DNA from: Bog-756 sp963713625
GTDB lineage: Bacteria > Actinomycetota > Acidimicrobiia > Acidimicrobiales > RAAP-2
Assembly (NCBI GenBank): GCA_963713625.1
Contig: CAVQMN010000008.1
Location: 372,001 to 436,000 of the forward strand
Length of the DNA stretch: 64,000 bases
Direction: 5' to 3'
In this document: positions 7,700 through 16,338 of the stretch, piece after piece
Position numbering within the stretch: position 1 is the stretch's first letter
Layout of the letters: every line of letters begins with the position of its first letter
Position numbers and translations under genes: made by a program
The notes under the pieces: model-generated
Database searches by the model: none
Told to the model about the DNA's origin: nothing
The model's input: the letters and a program-made list of their open reading frames with translations, nothing else

Positions 7700-9285
7700 C
7701 TTCGGGGCCGGGGGGCGGCGTCGGCGGCGACGGCGACCGACCGGAGCCGACCCACCTCCTCACCCTGCCCGGCGTCCTGGCCGAACACCGTCGTAGCCGC
7801 CCACAGACCCGGTCGGTGGTGTGCGGACAGGTCCGGCTCACCTATCCCGAGCTCGACGACCGCACCGACCGCCTGGCCCGCGCCCTCACCGACGCCGGCG
7901 TGGGCCGGGGGGACCGCGTGGTGTGGCTGGGGCAGAACTGCCATCGGCTGATCGAGGCCTGGCTGGCCGGCTCCAAGCTCGGCGCCGTGGTGGTTCCGGC
8001 CAACTGGCGTCAAAGCGCGCGCGAGATGGTGACCCTCCTCGACGATGCCCGACCGGTGGTGGTGATCTGGCAGCAGGAGGAGATCGGCGACACAGTGGCC
8101 GAGGCGCGATCCCGCTGGGACGGCTCCGCCCGCTGGCTGCAGCACGACGGCGATGGTGGGCCGGACAGCTACGAGGGCTTCCTCGCCTCCGGTGGTCCCG
8201 ACGGGAGCTCCCGGTCGTGGTCCGGGCCGGTCTCCCCCGCCGACGCCGTGCTGCAGCTCTACACCGGTGCGTTCGGAGGAACCCCCAACGGCGCCCAACT
8301 CTCCCATCGATCGATCATGGCCCAGGCCGTCATGGTGGCGATGGTGCAGCAGATCACCGGGGAGACCGTCTATCTCAATTCCGGCCCCATGTTCCACATG
8401 GCCACCCTCATGACCACGTTCGCCACCTTCATGATGGGTGGCACCAACGTGCTCACCAGACGGGTCGACGCTGACGAGCTGTGCCGGGTCATCGAGGCCG
8501 AGCAGTGCACCTACGGCTTCGTGATGGGTCCGACGGCCGAGGAGATCATGACGGTCAACGCCGACGGCCGCTACGACCTCTCCACCTTCCGGACCTTCGG
8601 AGGAAGCCCGGCGTGGAATGCCATGGTGGAGGTGGACGACAGCCCGTGGGGTCTCCACCCCGCCGGCTACGGGCAGACCGAGGTGACCGGGATGCTCACC
8701 TACAACGCCCTGGGTGTGGGGACGGAGGGAACCAGCGGCCGACCGTCGCCGTGGGTGGAGGTACGGATCGTCGACCCCGACGGGGCGGACGTGCCCACCG
8801 GCGAAACCGGCGAGATCGTGGCTCGCGGGCCCATCATCACCAACGGCTACCACGACCGGCCCCGACTCAACGCCGAACGCTTTCGGGGGGGCTGGTGGCA
8901 CACCGGCGACCTCGGCCGTCGCCACGCCGACGGGTCGCTCACCTTCGTGGCTCCGCTGACCCGTATCGTGAAGTCGGCGGCGGAGAACATCTACCCGGCC
9001 GAAGTGGAAAGCTGCCTGGCCCAGCACCCCGCCGTCCGCCACGCCGCCATCATCGGTGTGCCCGACAAACGCTGGACCCAGCGGGTGCTGGCCGTGGTCG
9101 TCCTCCAGCCCGGTGCCGAGGTCACCGCGGCCGACCTCATCGAACACTGCCGGTCCAACATCGCCTCCTACAAGAAGCCGAGCGTGGTGGAGTTCGTCGA
9201 CGAGCTACCCCGACAGGGATGGGCCGTCGACTACGAGGAGCTGGACCGGCGGTACGGCGGTGGCGGCTACCCGGGGTCGGCGTGA
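7696..9285 (+). CDS. AMP-binding protein, acyl-CoA synthetase paralogue lacking the catalytic lysine
   Basis: The 529-residue protein has the full ANL fold: GYGQTEVTG, WWHTGDLGR and SAAENIYPAEVES. Two key motifs are altered. The ATP loop reads LYTGAFGGTPNGA instead of YTSGTTGxPKG, so the loop Lys is Asn. The C-terminal motif reads LPRQGWAVDYEELDRR, without the usual GK Lys needed for efficient adenylation. The frame is intact over full length and codon use matches its neighbours, so it is not an obvious pseudogene. It starts with GTG overlapping the upstream ligase stop (GTGA). It may be a specialised thioesterification partner, a binding protein or a ligase using another residue. Confidence 0.82.
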   Translation: MTSGPGGGVGGDGDRPEPTHLLTLPGVLAEHRRSRPQTRSVVCGQVRLTYPELDDRTDRLARALTDAGVGRGDRVVWLGQNCHRLIEAWLAGSKLGAVVVPANWRQSAREMVTLLDDARPVVVIWQQEEIGDTVAEARSRWDGSARWLQHDGDGGPDSYEGFLASGGPDGSSRSWSGPVSPADAVLQLYTGAFGGTPNGAQLSHRSIMAQAVMVAMVQQITGETVYLNSGPMFHMATLMTTFATFMMGGTNVLTRRVDADELCRVIEAEQCTYGFVMGPTAEEIMTVNADGRYDLSTFRTFGGSPAWNAMVEVDDSPWGLHPAGYGQTEVTGMLTYNALGVGTEGTSGRPSPWVEVRIVDPDGADVPTGETGEIVARGPIITNGYHDRPRLNAERFRGGWWHTGDLGRRHADGSLTFVAPLTRIVKSAAENIYPAEVESCLAQHPAVRHAAIIGVPDKRWTQRVLAVVVLQPGAEVTAADLIEHCRSNIASYKKPSVVEFVDELPRQGWAVDYEELDRRYGGGGYPGSA

Positions 9286-9361
9286 CCGCCCACGCCCTCC
9301 GTCCCGACACCGTGGCCACCGGAACCGTGCCCGCCGGCGCCGCAGCGATATCCTGACGCCC

Positions 9362-10474
9362 ATGTCAGCAACGATCGACCGACCCCGGATCGCCATCGTC
9401 GGCGCCGGCAATATCGCCAAACTCAATGTGGCCGGCTACCTCGAGGACGAACGGTGCGACGTGGTGGCCGTCTGCGATCCGTTCGAGGGTCGGGCGGCGG
9501 CGGCCGCCGCGGCCTGGGGCGTGCCGGCCGCCTACACCGATCTGGAATCCGTGCTCGCCGATCCGGACATCGACGCGGTGGAGATCCTCACCCCCACCAA
9601 CCTCCACCACGACCACGTGCTGGCGGCGGTGGCGGCCGGCAAGCACGTCTCGTGCCAGAAACCACTGGCCAACTCGGTGACCGAGGCCCGGGCCATGGCC
9701 GCGGCGGCGGACGAGGCGGGCACCATCCTCCGGGTCAGCGAGTGTTACCGGCACTACCCACCGCTCGAACTGGCCAAGCGGCTGATCGCCGAGGGAGCCA
9801 TCGGGCAGCCCTCCAGCCTGCGGCTGCGCACCGTGGTGGGACAGACCGATGCGGCCTTCCAGGGTGGACTGACCGCCGACGGATACACGTGGCGGATGAC
9901 GTCACAGAGCCCGGGGGGCCACCTGTTCGACGATGTGATCCACAAGTATGCGGTGGCCCTCTGGCTCTTCGACCAGGACATCGTCTCGGTCCAGGCGGTG
10001 GTGCGACGGAGAGACTTCTTCTTCGAGCCGTGCGCCGCCATCTTCGAGTACGAGGACCCGGGCATCCTCGGCACCATGGACATCAGCTACGCACCGCAGA
10101 TGTGGCTGCGGAGCCGGTACTACGGGGCTGACGAGTTCTTCGAGGTCCAGGGCGACGAAGGCTTCCTGTGGGTCACACGCTGCACCGGCGAGATGCTCGA
10201 CTTACCCGCGGTCGTGCTCTACGACGGCAAGCACGGCCAGGAGACCACCACCAGTTTCCCCACCGTGGAGGCCGACTGGGGGGAGGGCTTCAAGCGGGCG
10301 TCCCGGCAGTTCGTCGACACGCTGGTCGACGGCGCGCCCCCGGTGATGAGCGCGGCCGAGGCCATCAAGGCTCTGCAGCTGTGTTTCGCCGTGTACCAGG
10401 CGGGCAACTCGCACCTGCCCGTCGATCCGAGGACCATCTCCGGAGCGGTCGTCCCCGAGGGATGGCCCCAGTGA
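9362..10474 (+). CDS. Gfo/Idh/MocA-family oxidoreductase
   Basis: The 370-residue protein has an N-terminal Rossmann fold (IAIVGAGNIAKLNV, residues about 10-23). The family's EILTPTNLHHDH and HVSCQKPLANS segments follow; the Lys of the latter is the usual catalytic residue in the EKP-like motif, here QKP. A C-terminal substrate domain contains GGHLFDDVIHKY with a conserved Asp and His. Family members oxidise or reduce sugars, inositols and related alcohols with NAD(P). The gene follows the ligase pair by 76 bp on the same strand. Confidence 0.82.
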   Translation: MSATIDRPRIAIVGAGNIAKLNVAGYLEDERCDVVAVCDPFEGRAAAAAAAWGVPAAYTDLESVLADPDIDAVEILTPTNLHHDHVLAAVAAGKHVSCQKPLANSVTEARAMAAAADEAGTILRVSECYRHYPPLELAKRLIAEGAIGQPSSLRLRTVVGQTDAAFQGGLTADGYTWRMTSQSPGGHLFDDVIHKYAVALWLFDQDIVSVQAVVRRRDFFFEPCAAIFEYEDPGILGTMDISYAPQMWLRSRYYGADEFFEVQGDEGFLWVTRCTGEMLDLPAVVLYDGKHGQETTTSFPTVEADWGEGFKRASRQFVDTLVDGAPPVMSAAEAIKALQLCFAVYQAGNSHLPVDPRTISGAVVPEGWPQ

Positions 10475-10517
10475 CGGCGCGGACCGGATCCGCCGGCACC
10501 CGGCCGGAGACCCGGAC

Positions 10518-10892
10518 GTGAGGGTCACCCGCACGCTGCATCACAGCGTGAACGTCGAGGGTGAGCTGGCCGAAACCGTCGAGTTCTACCAGCGCCTGTT
10601 GGGCCTGCCCGACGAGAACCGGCCACAGATCCCCGGCATCGAGGGTCACTGGTTCGGGGCCGGCAATGCCCAGCTCCACCTGGTCGACGCCCCGGCCGGA
10701 CCGGGTCCTATCCAGCCGGCCGGCCCGCACGTCTGTTTCGCCGTCGCCGACCTGGACGAGGCGGTGGCCGAGCTCCGAGAGGCCGGGATCCCCTACGTGG
10801 AAGGGGCCCAGGGGACGACCGTCCAGATCTGGTTCGCCGATCCGGCCGGCAACACCGTCGAGATCCAACAGGAGACAGCCGGGGACCGGTGA
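10518..10892 (+). CDS. VOC-superfamily (glyoxalase/bleomycin-resistance-like) protein
   Basis: This 124-residue protein has two beta-alpha-beta-beta-beta units. Candidate metal ligands are His8 (LHHSVNVEG), the His of QLHLVD and the Glu of NTVEIQQE near the C-terminus. This is the set seen in glyoxalase I, epimerases and extradiol dioxygenase-like proteins. GTG 10518 is used, with GGAG nine bases upstream. It lies 43 bp after the Gfo/Idh/MocA gene and may act in the same pathway. The reaction is not predictable. Confidence 0.75.
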   Translation: MRVTRTLHHSVNVEGELAETVEFYQRLLGLPDENRPQIPGIEGHWFGAGNAQLHLVDAPAGPGPIQPAGPHVCFAVADLDEAVAELREAGIPYVEGAQGTTVQIWFADPAGNTVEIQQETAGDR

Positions 10893-10928
10893 CGGGGTGG
10901 CTCGGCCACCGGTTGGCCCGGCCGCTCG

Positions 10929-12197
10929 CTAACAGGCCCCGGCCCGGACCGCGCCGGCGGCCGTGGGGTCTTCACCCCGCCAGTCGTCGCGCGGCGGGAG
11001 CGGGTGCCGGAACAGCTCGGCCGCATTGCCGGCGGCCATCATGCGCAGCTCCCTCTCGTCCACCCGGCCCAGTGTGGCCTCCATCACCGCCTGGGTGTCG
11101 GGCCAGGTCGAATCGGCGTGGGGATAGTCGCTCTCCACCATGATGTGGTCGACCCCGATGACGTGCCGCAGATCGACCACCGAGGGGTCGTCGATGGTGC
11201 AGAACCAGAAGTTCCGCTTCAGCACCTCGCTGGGACGGAGGTCGGAGGGCCAGGAGATGGACTCGGTGCCGGAGGCGGAGTGGTCGAGTACGTAGTCCAC
11301 CCGGTCGGCCAGCATCGGCACCCATCCGATCCCGCCCTCGGAGAGGGCAACCGCCAGCCCGGGGAAGCGGAGGGGCACCCCCGACCACAACCACTCGGCG
11401 GCAGCGATGAGCGCATTGACCGGAAAGAGGGTGGGCAGCAGTTCGAAGGGCGGCGAGGGCGACGGCAGCGGCGCCCAGGCCGACGAGCCCGTGTGCAGGC
11501 ACACAACCGTCCCGGTCTCCTGGCACGCCGCCAACAGCGGGTCCCAGTGGGTGGTGAAGATCGAGGGCAGTCCGAGCTGGGAGGGGAATTCGGGGAAGCT
11601 CACCGCCTTGAAGCCCCGATCGGCATTGGCATGCACCTCGGCCGCAGCCACCTCCACGTCGGCCAGCCAGGGCAGCTGGAGGGGGATGATCCGGTCGGGG
11701 TAGGTCCCGGCCCAGACCTCGTGATGCCACTGGTTCCAGGCCCGCAGGCAGGCCAGCCCCAGCTCGGGATCGTCGGACTTGATGAACACCGAGCCACAGA
11801 AGCCGGCCACCAGGGACGGGAAGCACAGGGACGCCCATACGCCGTTCAGGTCCATGTCCGCCACCCGGGCCCGGATGTCGAAGCACCCCGGACGCATGTC
11901 CTCGAACCGGGCCGGGTCCATGCTCCAGGCCTCCTTCGGGCGGCCGATGACGGCGTTGAGGCCGATGTTCGGATACCGGCGGTCCTCGTACAGCCAGGTC
12001 TGGGTGCCGTCGGGGTCCTCGACGATGCGGGGCGCCCGTCCGGCCAGTCGGGCCTCGACCCGACCCTCGAAGAGATCAGGGGGTTCGATGAGGTGGTCGT
12101 CCACCGAGATGATCGGCACCCTGATGGCCCGGGGTTCGGGGTCCGGTAGCAGCCCCTCGTGCCGGGATGCCTCGTTCCCGGCCGCCTCGTTCGCCAT
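10929..12197 (-). CDS. Amidohydrolase 2 family protein (ACMSD-like decarboxylase/hydrolase)
   Basis: The 422-residue protein is a TIM-barrel amidohydrolase of the aminocarboxymuconate-semialdehyde decarboxylase group. SVDDHLIEPPD near residue 28 replaces the usual HxH. Later come LHTGSS with a metal-binding His, and VESDYPHADSTWPDT with the catalytic Asp. Known relatives decarboxylate aromatic acids or hydrolyse ring-cleavage products with a divalent metal. ATG 12197 is preferred; an upstream in-frame start at 12290 would overlap the divergent gene's leader. It diverges from the D-aminoacylase gene. Confidence 0.82.
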   Translation of the reverse strand: MANEAAGNEASRHEGLLPDPEPRAIRVPIISVDDHLIEPPDLFEGRVEARLAGRAPRIVEDPDGTQTWLYEDRRYPNIGLNAVIGRPKEAWSMDPARFEDMRPGCFDIRARVADMDLNGVWASLCFPSLVAGFCGSVFIKSDDPELGLACLRAWNQWHHEVWAGTYPDRIIPLQLPWLADVEVAAAEVHANADRGFKAVSFPEFPSQLGLPSIFTTHWDPLLAACQETGTVVCLHTGSSAWAPLPSPSPPFELLPTLFPVNALIAAAEWLWSGVPLRFPGLAVALSEGGIGWVPMLADRVDYVLDHSASGTESISWPSDLRPSEVLKRNFWFCTIDDPSVVDLRHVIGVDHIMVESDYPHADSTWPDTQAVMEATLGRVDERELRMMAAGNAAELFRHPLPPRDDWRGEDPTAAGAVRAGAC

Positions 12198-12292
12198 GGC
12201 GATCCGAGAGTACCATCCGCATAGATCCGCAGCGCCGGGGGAATGAGGACGAACGTGGACGGGATCGTCGGCGTCGGAGAGGAAACACACTG
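12198..12292. promoter_or_regulatory. Short divergent promoter region
   Basis: This 95-bp gap separates two divergent amidohydrolase-superfamily genes. It contains TACCAT and CATAGAT elements near 12213-12225 that resemble actinobacterial -10 boxes, but no clear -35 or repeat. Both genes must be driven from here unless promoters lie inside coding sequence. Confidence 0.3.
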
Positions 12293-14017
12293 ATGCTCGA
12301 CCTGGCCATTCGGGGCGGCCGCGTGGTGGACGGCACCGGTGCGCCGGCGCGTCGGGCCGATGTCGGCGTGCAGGCGGGAAGGATCGTGGCCGTGGGCGTC
12401 GTCGACGACGCCTCTGTGACCATCGATGCCGACGGGCTGCTGGTCACCCCGGGCTTCGTCGACCTCCACACCCACTACGACGCCCAGCTGTCCTGGGACC
12501 CGTCGGCCAGCCCCTCGCCCCTCCACGGTGTGACCAGCGTCATCGGGGGGAACTGTGGCTTCTCGCTGGCGCCGGCGGGGCCCGACCACATCGACTACCT
12601 GTCGCGGATGATGGCCCGGGTGGAGGGAATGCCCCTGTCAGCCCTGGCCTCACTCGATTGGTCGTGGCGTTCGTTCGGCGACTGGCTGGACCGTTTCGAC
12701 GGCAACATCGGGGTCAACGCCGGCTTCCTCGTCGGACACTCCTCACTGCGCCGGGTGGTCATGGGCGACGAGGCGGTGGAGCGGCCGGCCTCCCCCACCG
12801 AGATCGAAGCCATGGTGACCCTGGCCGGAACGTGCTTCGAAGAGGGTGCCCTCGGACTGTCCACGTCCCAGGCCCACACCCACAACGACGGGGACGGTCG
12901 CCCCGTACCGTCCAGGGCGGCCACCCGGGGGGAGCTGGAGGCCCTGTGCGCCGCCGTGTCCGAGCACGACGGCACCGTGCTCGAGCTCATCGTCCCCGGA
13001 TGTCTCAACGGGTTCACCGAGGAGGAGGTGGACCTCATGGCCAGCCTCTCGCTGCTGGCCGGCCGCCCGGTCAACTGGAACGTGCTCGGGGTGTCATCGC
13101 TCAACCCGGATGCCTGCGAGCGCCAGCTGCACGCGTCGACGGCAGCGGCGGAGCGGGGGGCTCAGGTGGTGGCCCTGACGCTCCCCCACACCGTCAAGAT
13201 CCGCCTGTCCTTCGAGCACGGCGCCGTGCTCGACGGCCTGCCCGGATGGCGCGAGGTATTCGCCCTGAAGATTCCGGAACGGATGCAGCGTCTGGCCGAC
13301 CCGGAGGCGCGGAGGCGACTGGACGAAGGGGCTCACTCCGAGGAGGCCGGCATCCTGTCCGCCCTGGCCGACTGGAGGATCCTGATCATCGAGGAGACCT
13401 TCAGCCCGGCCAATGCCGGGCTGGCCGGGCGGACGGTGGGGAGCATCGCCTCCGAGCGGGGCCAGGAGCCCTTCGACACGCTGATCGAGATCGTTCTGGC
13501 CGACGGACTGCGTACCGGGCTCCGGCCCCCGATCCCCGAGTCGGAGGCCGACTGGGCCTTGCGGGCCCAGGTGTGGCAGGACCCGCGCACGGTGGTCGGG
13601 GGGTCTGACGCGGGAGCGCACCTCGACATGATGTGCGGTGCGGTCTACTCCACCTCCATGCTGGGAGAGGGGGTCCGCAAGCGCGGTCTCCTCAGCTGGG
13701 AGACGGCCATCCGAGAGCTCACCGACGTGCCGGCCCGCCTCTACGGGCTGCGGGACCGGGGCCGCGTGGGTGTCGGGTGCTGGGCCGATCTGGTGGTACT
13801 CGATCCCGACCGGATCGGCCACGGGCCCGAGCACACCCGCGACGACCTCCCCGGGGGGGCCGGCCGCCTCTATGCCGAGGCCGAGGGGATCGAGCACGTC
13901 CTGGTCAACGGGGTGGAGATCGCACGGGGCGGCACGCTCACCGGGGCCACGCCCGGTGCCGTACTCCGTTCCGGTGTGGACACCGACACGGTGACCGTGC
14001 CGGGTGGGCACGGCTGA
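12293..14017 (+). CDS. N-acyl-D-amino-acid deacylase / D-aminoacylase-like amidohydrolase
   Basis: This is a 574-residue amidohydrolase. It has DLHTHYDAQLSWDP (metal HxH) near residue 59, GGNCGFSLAP where the family's bridging Cys lies, and GGSDAGAHLDMM with the catalytic Asp. The C-terminal GCWADLVVLDPDRIG is typical of the urease-like group. D-aminoacylases release D-amino acids from N-acyl derivatives. Many actinobacterial homologues are uncharacterised and may act on other amides. ATG 12293 follows GGAGAGGA at good spacing. Confidence 0.82.
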   Translation: MLDLAIRGGRVVDGTGAPARRADVGVQAGRIVAVGVVDDASVTIDADGLLVTPGFVDLHTHYDAQLSWDPSASPSPLHGVTSVIGGNCGFSLAPAGPDHIDYLSRMMARVEGMPLSALASLDWSWRSFGDWLDRFDGNIGVNAGFLVGHSSLRRVVMGDEAVERPASPTEIEAMVTLAGTCFEEGALGLSTSQAHTHNDGDGRPVPSRAATRGELEALCAAVSEHDGTVLELIVPGCLNGFTEEEVDLMASLSLLAGRPVNWNVLGVSSLNPDACERQLHASTAAAERGAQVVALTLPHTVKIRLSFEHGAVLDGLPGWREVFALKIPERMQRLADPEARRRLDEGAHSEEAGILSALADWRILIIEETFSPANAGLAGRTVGSIASERGQEPFDTLIEIVLADGLRTGLRPPIPESEADWALRAQVWQDPRTVVGGSDAGAHLDMMCGAVYSTSMLGEGVRKRGLLSWETAIRELTDVPARLYGLRDRGRVGVGCWADLVVLDPDRIGHGPEHTRDDLPGGAGRLYAEAEGIEHVLVNGVEIARGGTLTGATPGAVLRSGVDTDTVTVPGGHG

Positions 14018-14023
14018 GTCGGG

Positions 14024-14842
14024 TCAGGGGATCCCGCCGTCCACCCGCAGGGTGGCGCCGGTCGTGTAACTCGAGGCTTCGGACGCGAAGTAGAGAGCGG
14101 CGCCCACGATCTCGTCGGGTTGACCACCACGTTGGAGCGCGTGGCGGGCCCTGGCCGCCGATTCGAAGGCGTCGAGGTCCCAGTGTTCGGCCACATCGGT
14201 GAAGAAGGGGCCGGCCATGATGCAGTTGACCCGGACCGTCGGGCCGTAGGCGTGGGCAAAACCGACGGTCAAAGCGTTGAGGCCGGCCTTGGCCGCGTCG
14301 TAGGGGAGCATGAACGGCGCCGGCCGAATGGACCCGGTACTCGAGACGTTGATGACCGAACCTCCACCGGTCTGCACCATCCGGGGGCCGACCAGGGCAG
14401 TGAGGCGGAACGGTCCCTTGAGGTTGAGGCCCACCACCTTCTCCCACATGGTCTCGGTGACGTCGCCCAGGTCGCCGTAGAGCAGGGACATCCCTGCATT
14501 GTTGACCAGCACGTCGACCCGGCCGAAGGCGTCGTAGGCCGTGTCGACCAACCCGTCGAGCTCGTCCCACCGGCCGACGTTGGCCGCCACGGCCAGGCCC
14601 CGACGGCCCAACCCCTCGACCTCGCCCACCACCGCACGGCAGGCGTCGAGTTTGCGGCTGGTCACGATCACGTCGGCACCCGCCGCCGCCAGCCCGAGGA
14701 CCATGGCCCGGCCCAGTCCACGGCTCCCCCCGGTGACCAGGGCCACCTTGCCGCCGAGGTCGAAGCGTCCCGAGGGTGGTCGGTCCGCGGCCGATCCCGA
14801 GGACCCGGTGCCGGAAGGCCCCGAATGGGGCGCGGCGCTCAC
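14024..14842 (-). CDS. SDR-family oxidoreductase
   Basis: This is a 272-residue classical SDR with TGGSRGLG at 37-44, NNAG at about 114-117, Ser168, Tyr181 and Lys185. The C-terminus has GATLRVDGGIP, the usual end of FabG-like enzymes. The first 25 residues are a Ser/Gly/Pro-rich extension. It starts with GTG overlapping the acyl-CoA dehydrogenase stop (GTGA), so translation is probably coupled and it may oxidise a hydroxyacyl-CoA from the same pathway. Confidence 0.83.
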   Translation of the reverse strand: MSAAPHSGPSGTGSSGSAADRPPSGRFDLGGKVALVTGGSRGLGRAMVLGLAAAGADVIVTSRKLDACRAVVGEVEGLGRRGLAVAANVGRWDELDGLVDTAYDAFGRVDVLVNNAGMSLLYGDLGDVTETMWEKVVGLNLKGPFRLTALVGPRMVQTGGGSVINVSSTGSIRPAPFMLPYDAAKAGLNALTVGFAHAYGPTVRVNCIMAGPFFTDVAEHWDLDAFESAARARHALQRGGQPDEIVGAALYFASEASSYTTGATLRVDGGIP

Positions 14843-16221
14843 AGGTTCCCCACTTCGTGCTCGATGAACGCGGCGCCGCCGGCCCCGTCGTCGGCCACCC
14901 CGTCCGGCGCCGCGCCGCCTGCCGCGCTCCGCAGTGCCCCGGGGTGGTCGGCGTACTTCCTTCTGGCCTCGGCGATCCTGGTCGGCAGATGGTGGCTGGG
15001 CCACAGCCCCTCCACCGGCTGGTACTCCTTGAGCACGGCGCGGGCCACCGAGTTCCGGTGCACCTCGGTGGGCCCGTCGACCAGGCCCATGATCGGTGCG
15101 GTGATCCACATGCCCCCGAGGGGCATCTCGTCGGAGACGCCGAGGGCCCCGTGGACCTGGATGGCCCGCTGGGTGACATCGTGGAGGACCTGGGGTGTGA
15201 GCACCTTGATGGCGGCGATGTCCCGACGGACCGACCGGTGATCGTGACCCTGGTCGATGCACCAGGCGACGTACATGACCAGCAGTCGGAACTGGGTCAG
15301 CTGGATGTACGAGTCGGCCACGTCGTCGCGGACGCTCTGCTGGCCGGCTAGCACACCGTCGCGGGTCCTCCGGCTGACGGCGCGTTCGCACAGCATGTCG
15401 AGGGCCTTGCCGGCCATGCCCACCGTGCGCATGGCGTGGTGGACCCGGCCTCCGCCCAGACGGGTCTGGGCGATGACGAAGGCCTGACCCTCACCCCCGA
15501 GCAGACTCTCGGCCGGAACCCGGACCGCGTCGTAGTGAATGAGCGCGTGCATTCCGCTGCCTGGTGTCCGCTCGCCCATGAGGCCGACGTTGCGGACGAT
15601 CTTCACCCCGGGTGTATCCGTCGGCACCAGAAACATCGACATGCCCCGGTAGACGTCGATGTCCGGGTTGGTGATGGCCATGACGATGAGGAAGGTGGAC
15701 GTCCGGGCGTTGGAGGAGAAGAACTTCCAGCCGTTGATGACCCACTCGTCCCCGTCCCGGGCCGCCGTGGTCTCGAACAATGCCGGGTCGGACCCGCCCT
15801 GGGGTTCGGTCATCGAGTAACAGGAGAAGATCTCCCCGTCGAGCAGGGGGCGCAGATACCTCTCCTTCTGGCCGTCGGTGCCGTAGTGGGCGATGATCTC
15901 GGCGTTGCCGGTGTCGGGGGCCTGGGTGCCGAAGATGATCGGGGCCCACTGCGAGCGGCCGAGGATCTCGTTCATCAAGGCCAGCTTCACCTGTCCGTAG
16001 CCCTGGCCGCCGAGCTCGGGGCCGAGGTGGCAGGCCCACAGGTGATGGTCCCGCACCTGCTGCTTGAGCGGGTCGATGATGGCCCGCAGCTCGGGGCCGA
16101 GGGGGTGGTAGGTCTGGTTCCCCCACAAGAGGTCGAGGGGCTCGACCTCTTCGGTGACGAACCCGTCCATCCAGTCCAGCTGCGTTTGGAATTCAGGTTC
16201 GGTGGAGAAATCCCAGGCCAC
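14839..16221 (-). CDS. Acyl-CoA dehydrogenase (ACAD10/11-like)
   Basis: The 460-residue flavoprotein resembles the ACAD10/11 group. MAWDFSTEPEFQ is at the N-terminus, then YSMTEPQGGSDP (FAD/substrate loop), WVINGWKFFSSNA, QVHGALGVSDEMPL and IMGLVDGPTEVHRNSVAR. I chose GTG 16221 because AAAGGAGG lies just upstream and the protein then begins at the conserved motif; a GTG at 16248 would add nine residues. The reaction is FAD-dependent alpha,beta-desaturation of an acyl-CoA. It is the first gene of a two-gene unit with the SDR. Confidence 0.85.
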   Translation of the reverse strand: MAWDFSTEPEFQTQLDWMDGFVTEEVEPLDLLWGNQTYHPLGPELRAIIDPLKQQVRDHHLWACHLGPELGGQGYGQVKLALMNEILGRSQWAPIIFGTQAPDTGNAEIIAHYGTDGQKERYLRPLLDGEIFSCYSMTEPQGGSDPALFETTAARDGDEWVINGWKFFSSNARTSTFLIVMAITNPDIDVYRGMSMFLVPTDTPGVKIVRNVGLMGERTPGSGMHALIHYDAVRVPAESLLGGEGQAFVIAQTRLGGGRVHHAMRTVGMAGKALDMLCERAVSRRTRDGVLAGQQSVRDDVADSYIQLTQFRLLVMYVAWCIDQGHDHRSVRRDIAAIKVLTPQVLHDVTQRAIQVHGALGVSDEMPLGGMWITAPIMGLVDGPTEVHRNSVARAVLKEYQPVEGLWPSHHLPTRIAEARRKYADHPGALRSAAGGAAPDGVADDGAGGAAFIEHEVGNL

Positions 16222-16338
16222 AGGCCCTCCTTTGTCGGGCTCGCTCACCCGCGGTCCGGGCCGAGGCAGCGGCCAGATTACCAGTGCGGCCCACTCCGGC
16301 TCAGGCCCGGGTGCGACCGGTCGGCACGTCTCCTCCGG

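Noticed and set aside
7696..9285. Pseudogene call for the synthetase paralogue
   Set aside because: The frame is intact over full length, codon use is normal and only defined motif residues are altered.
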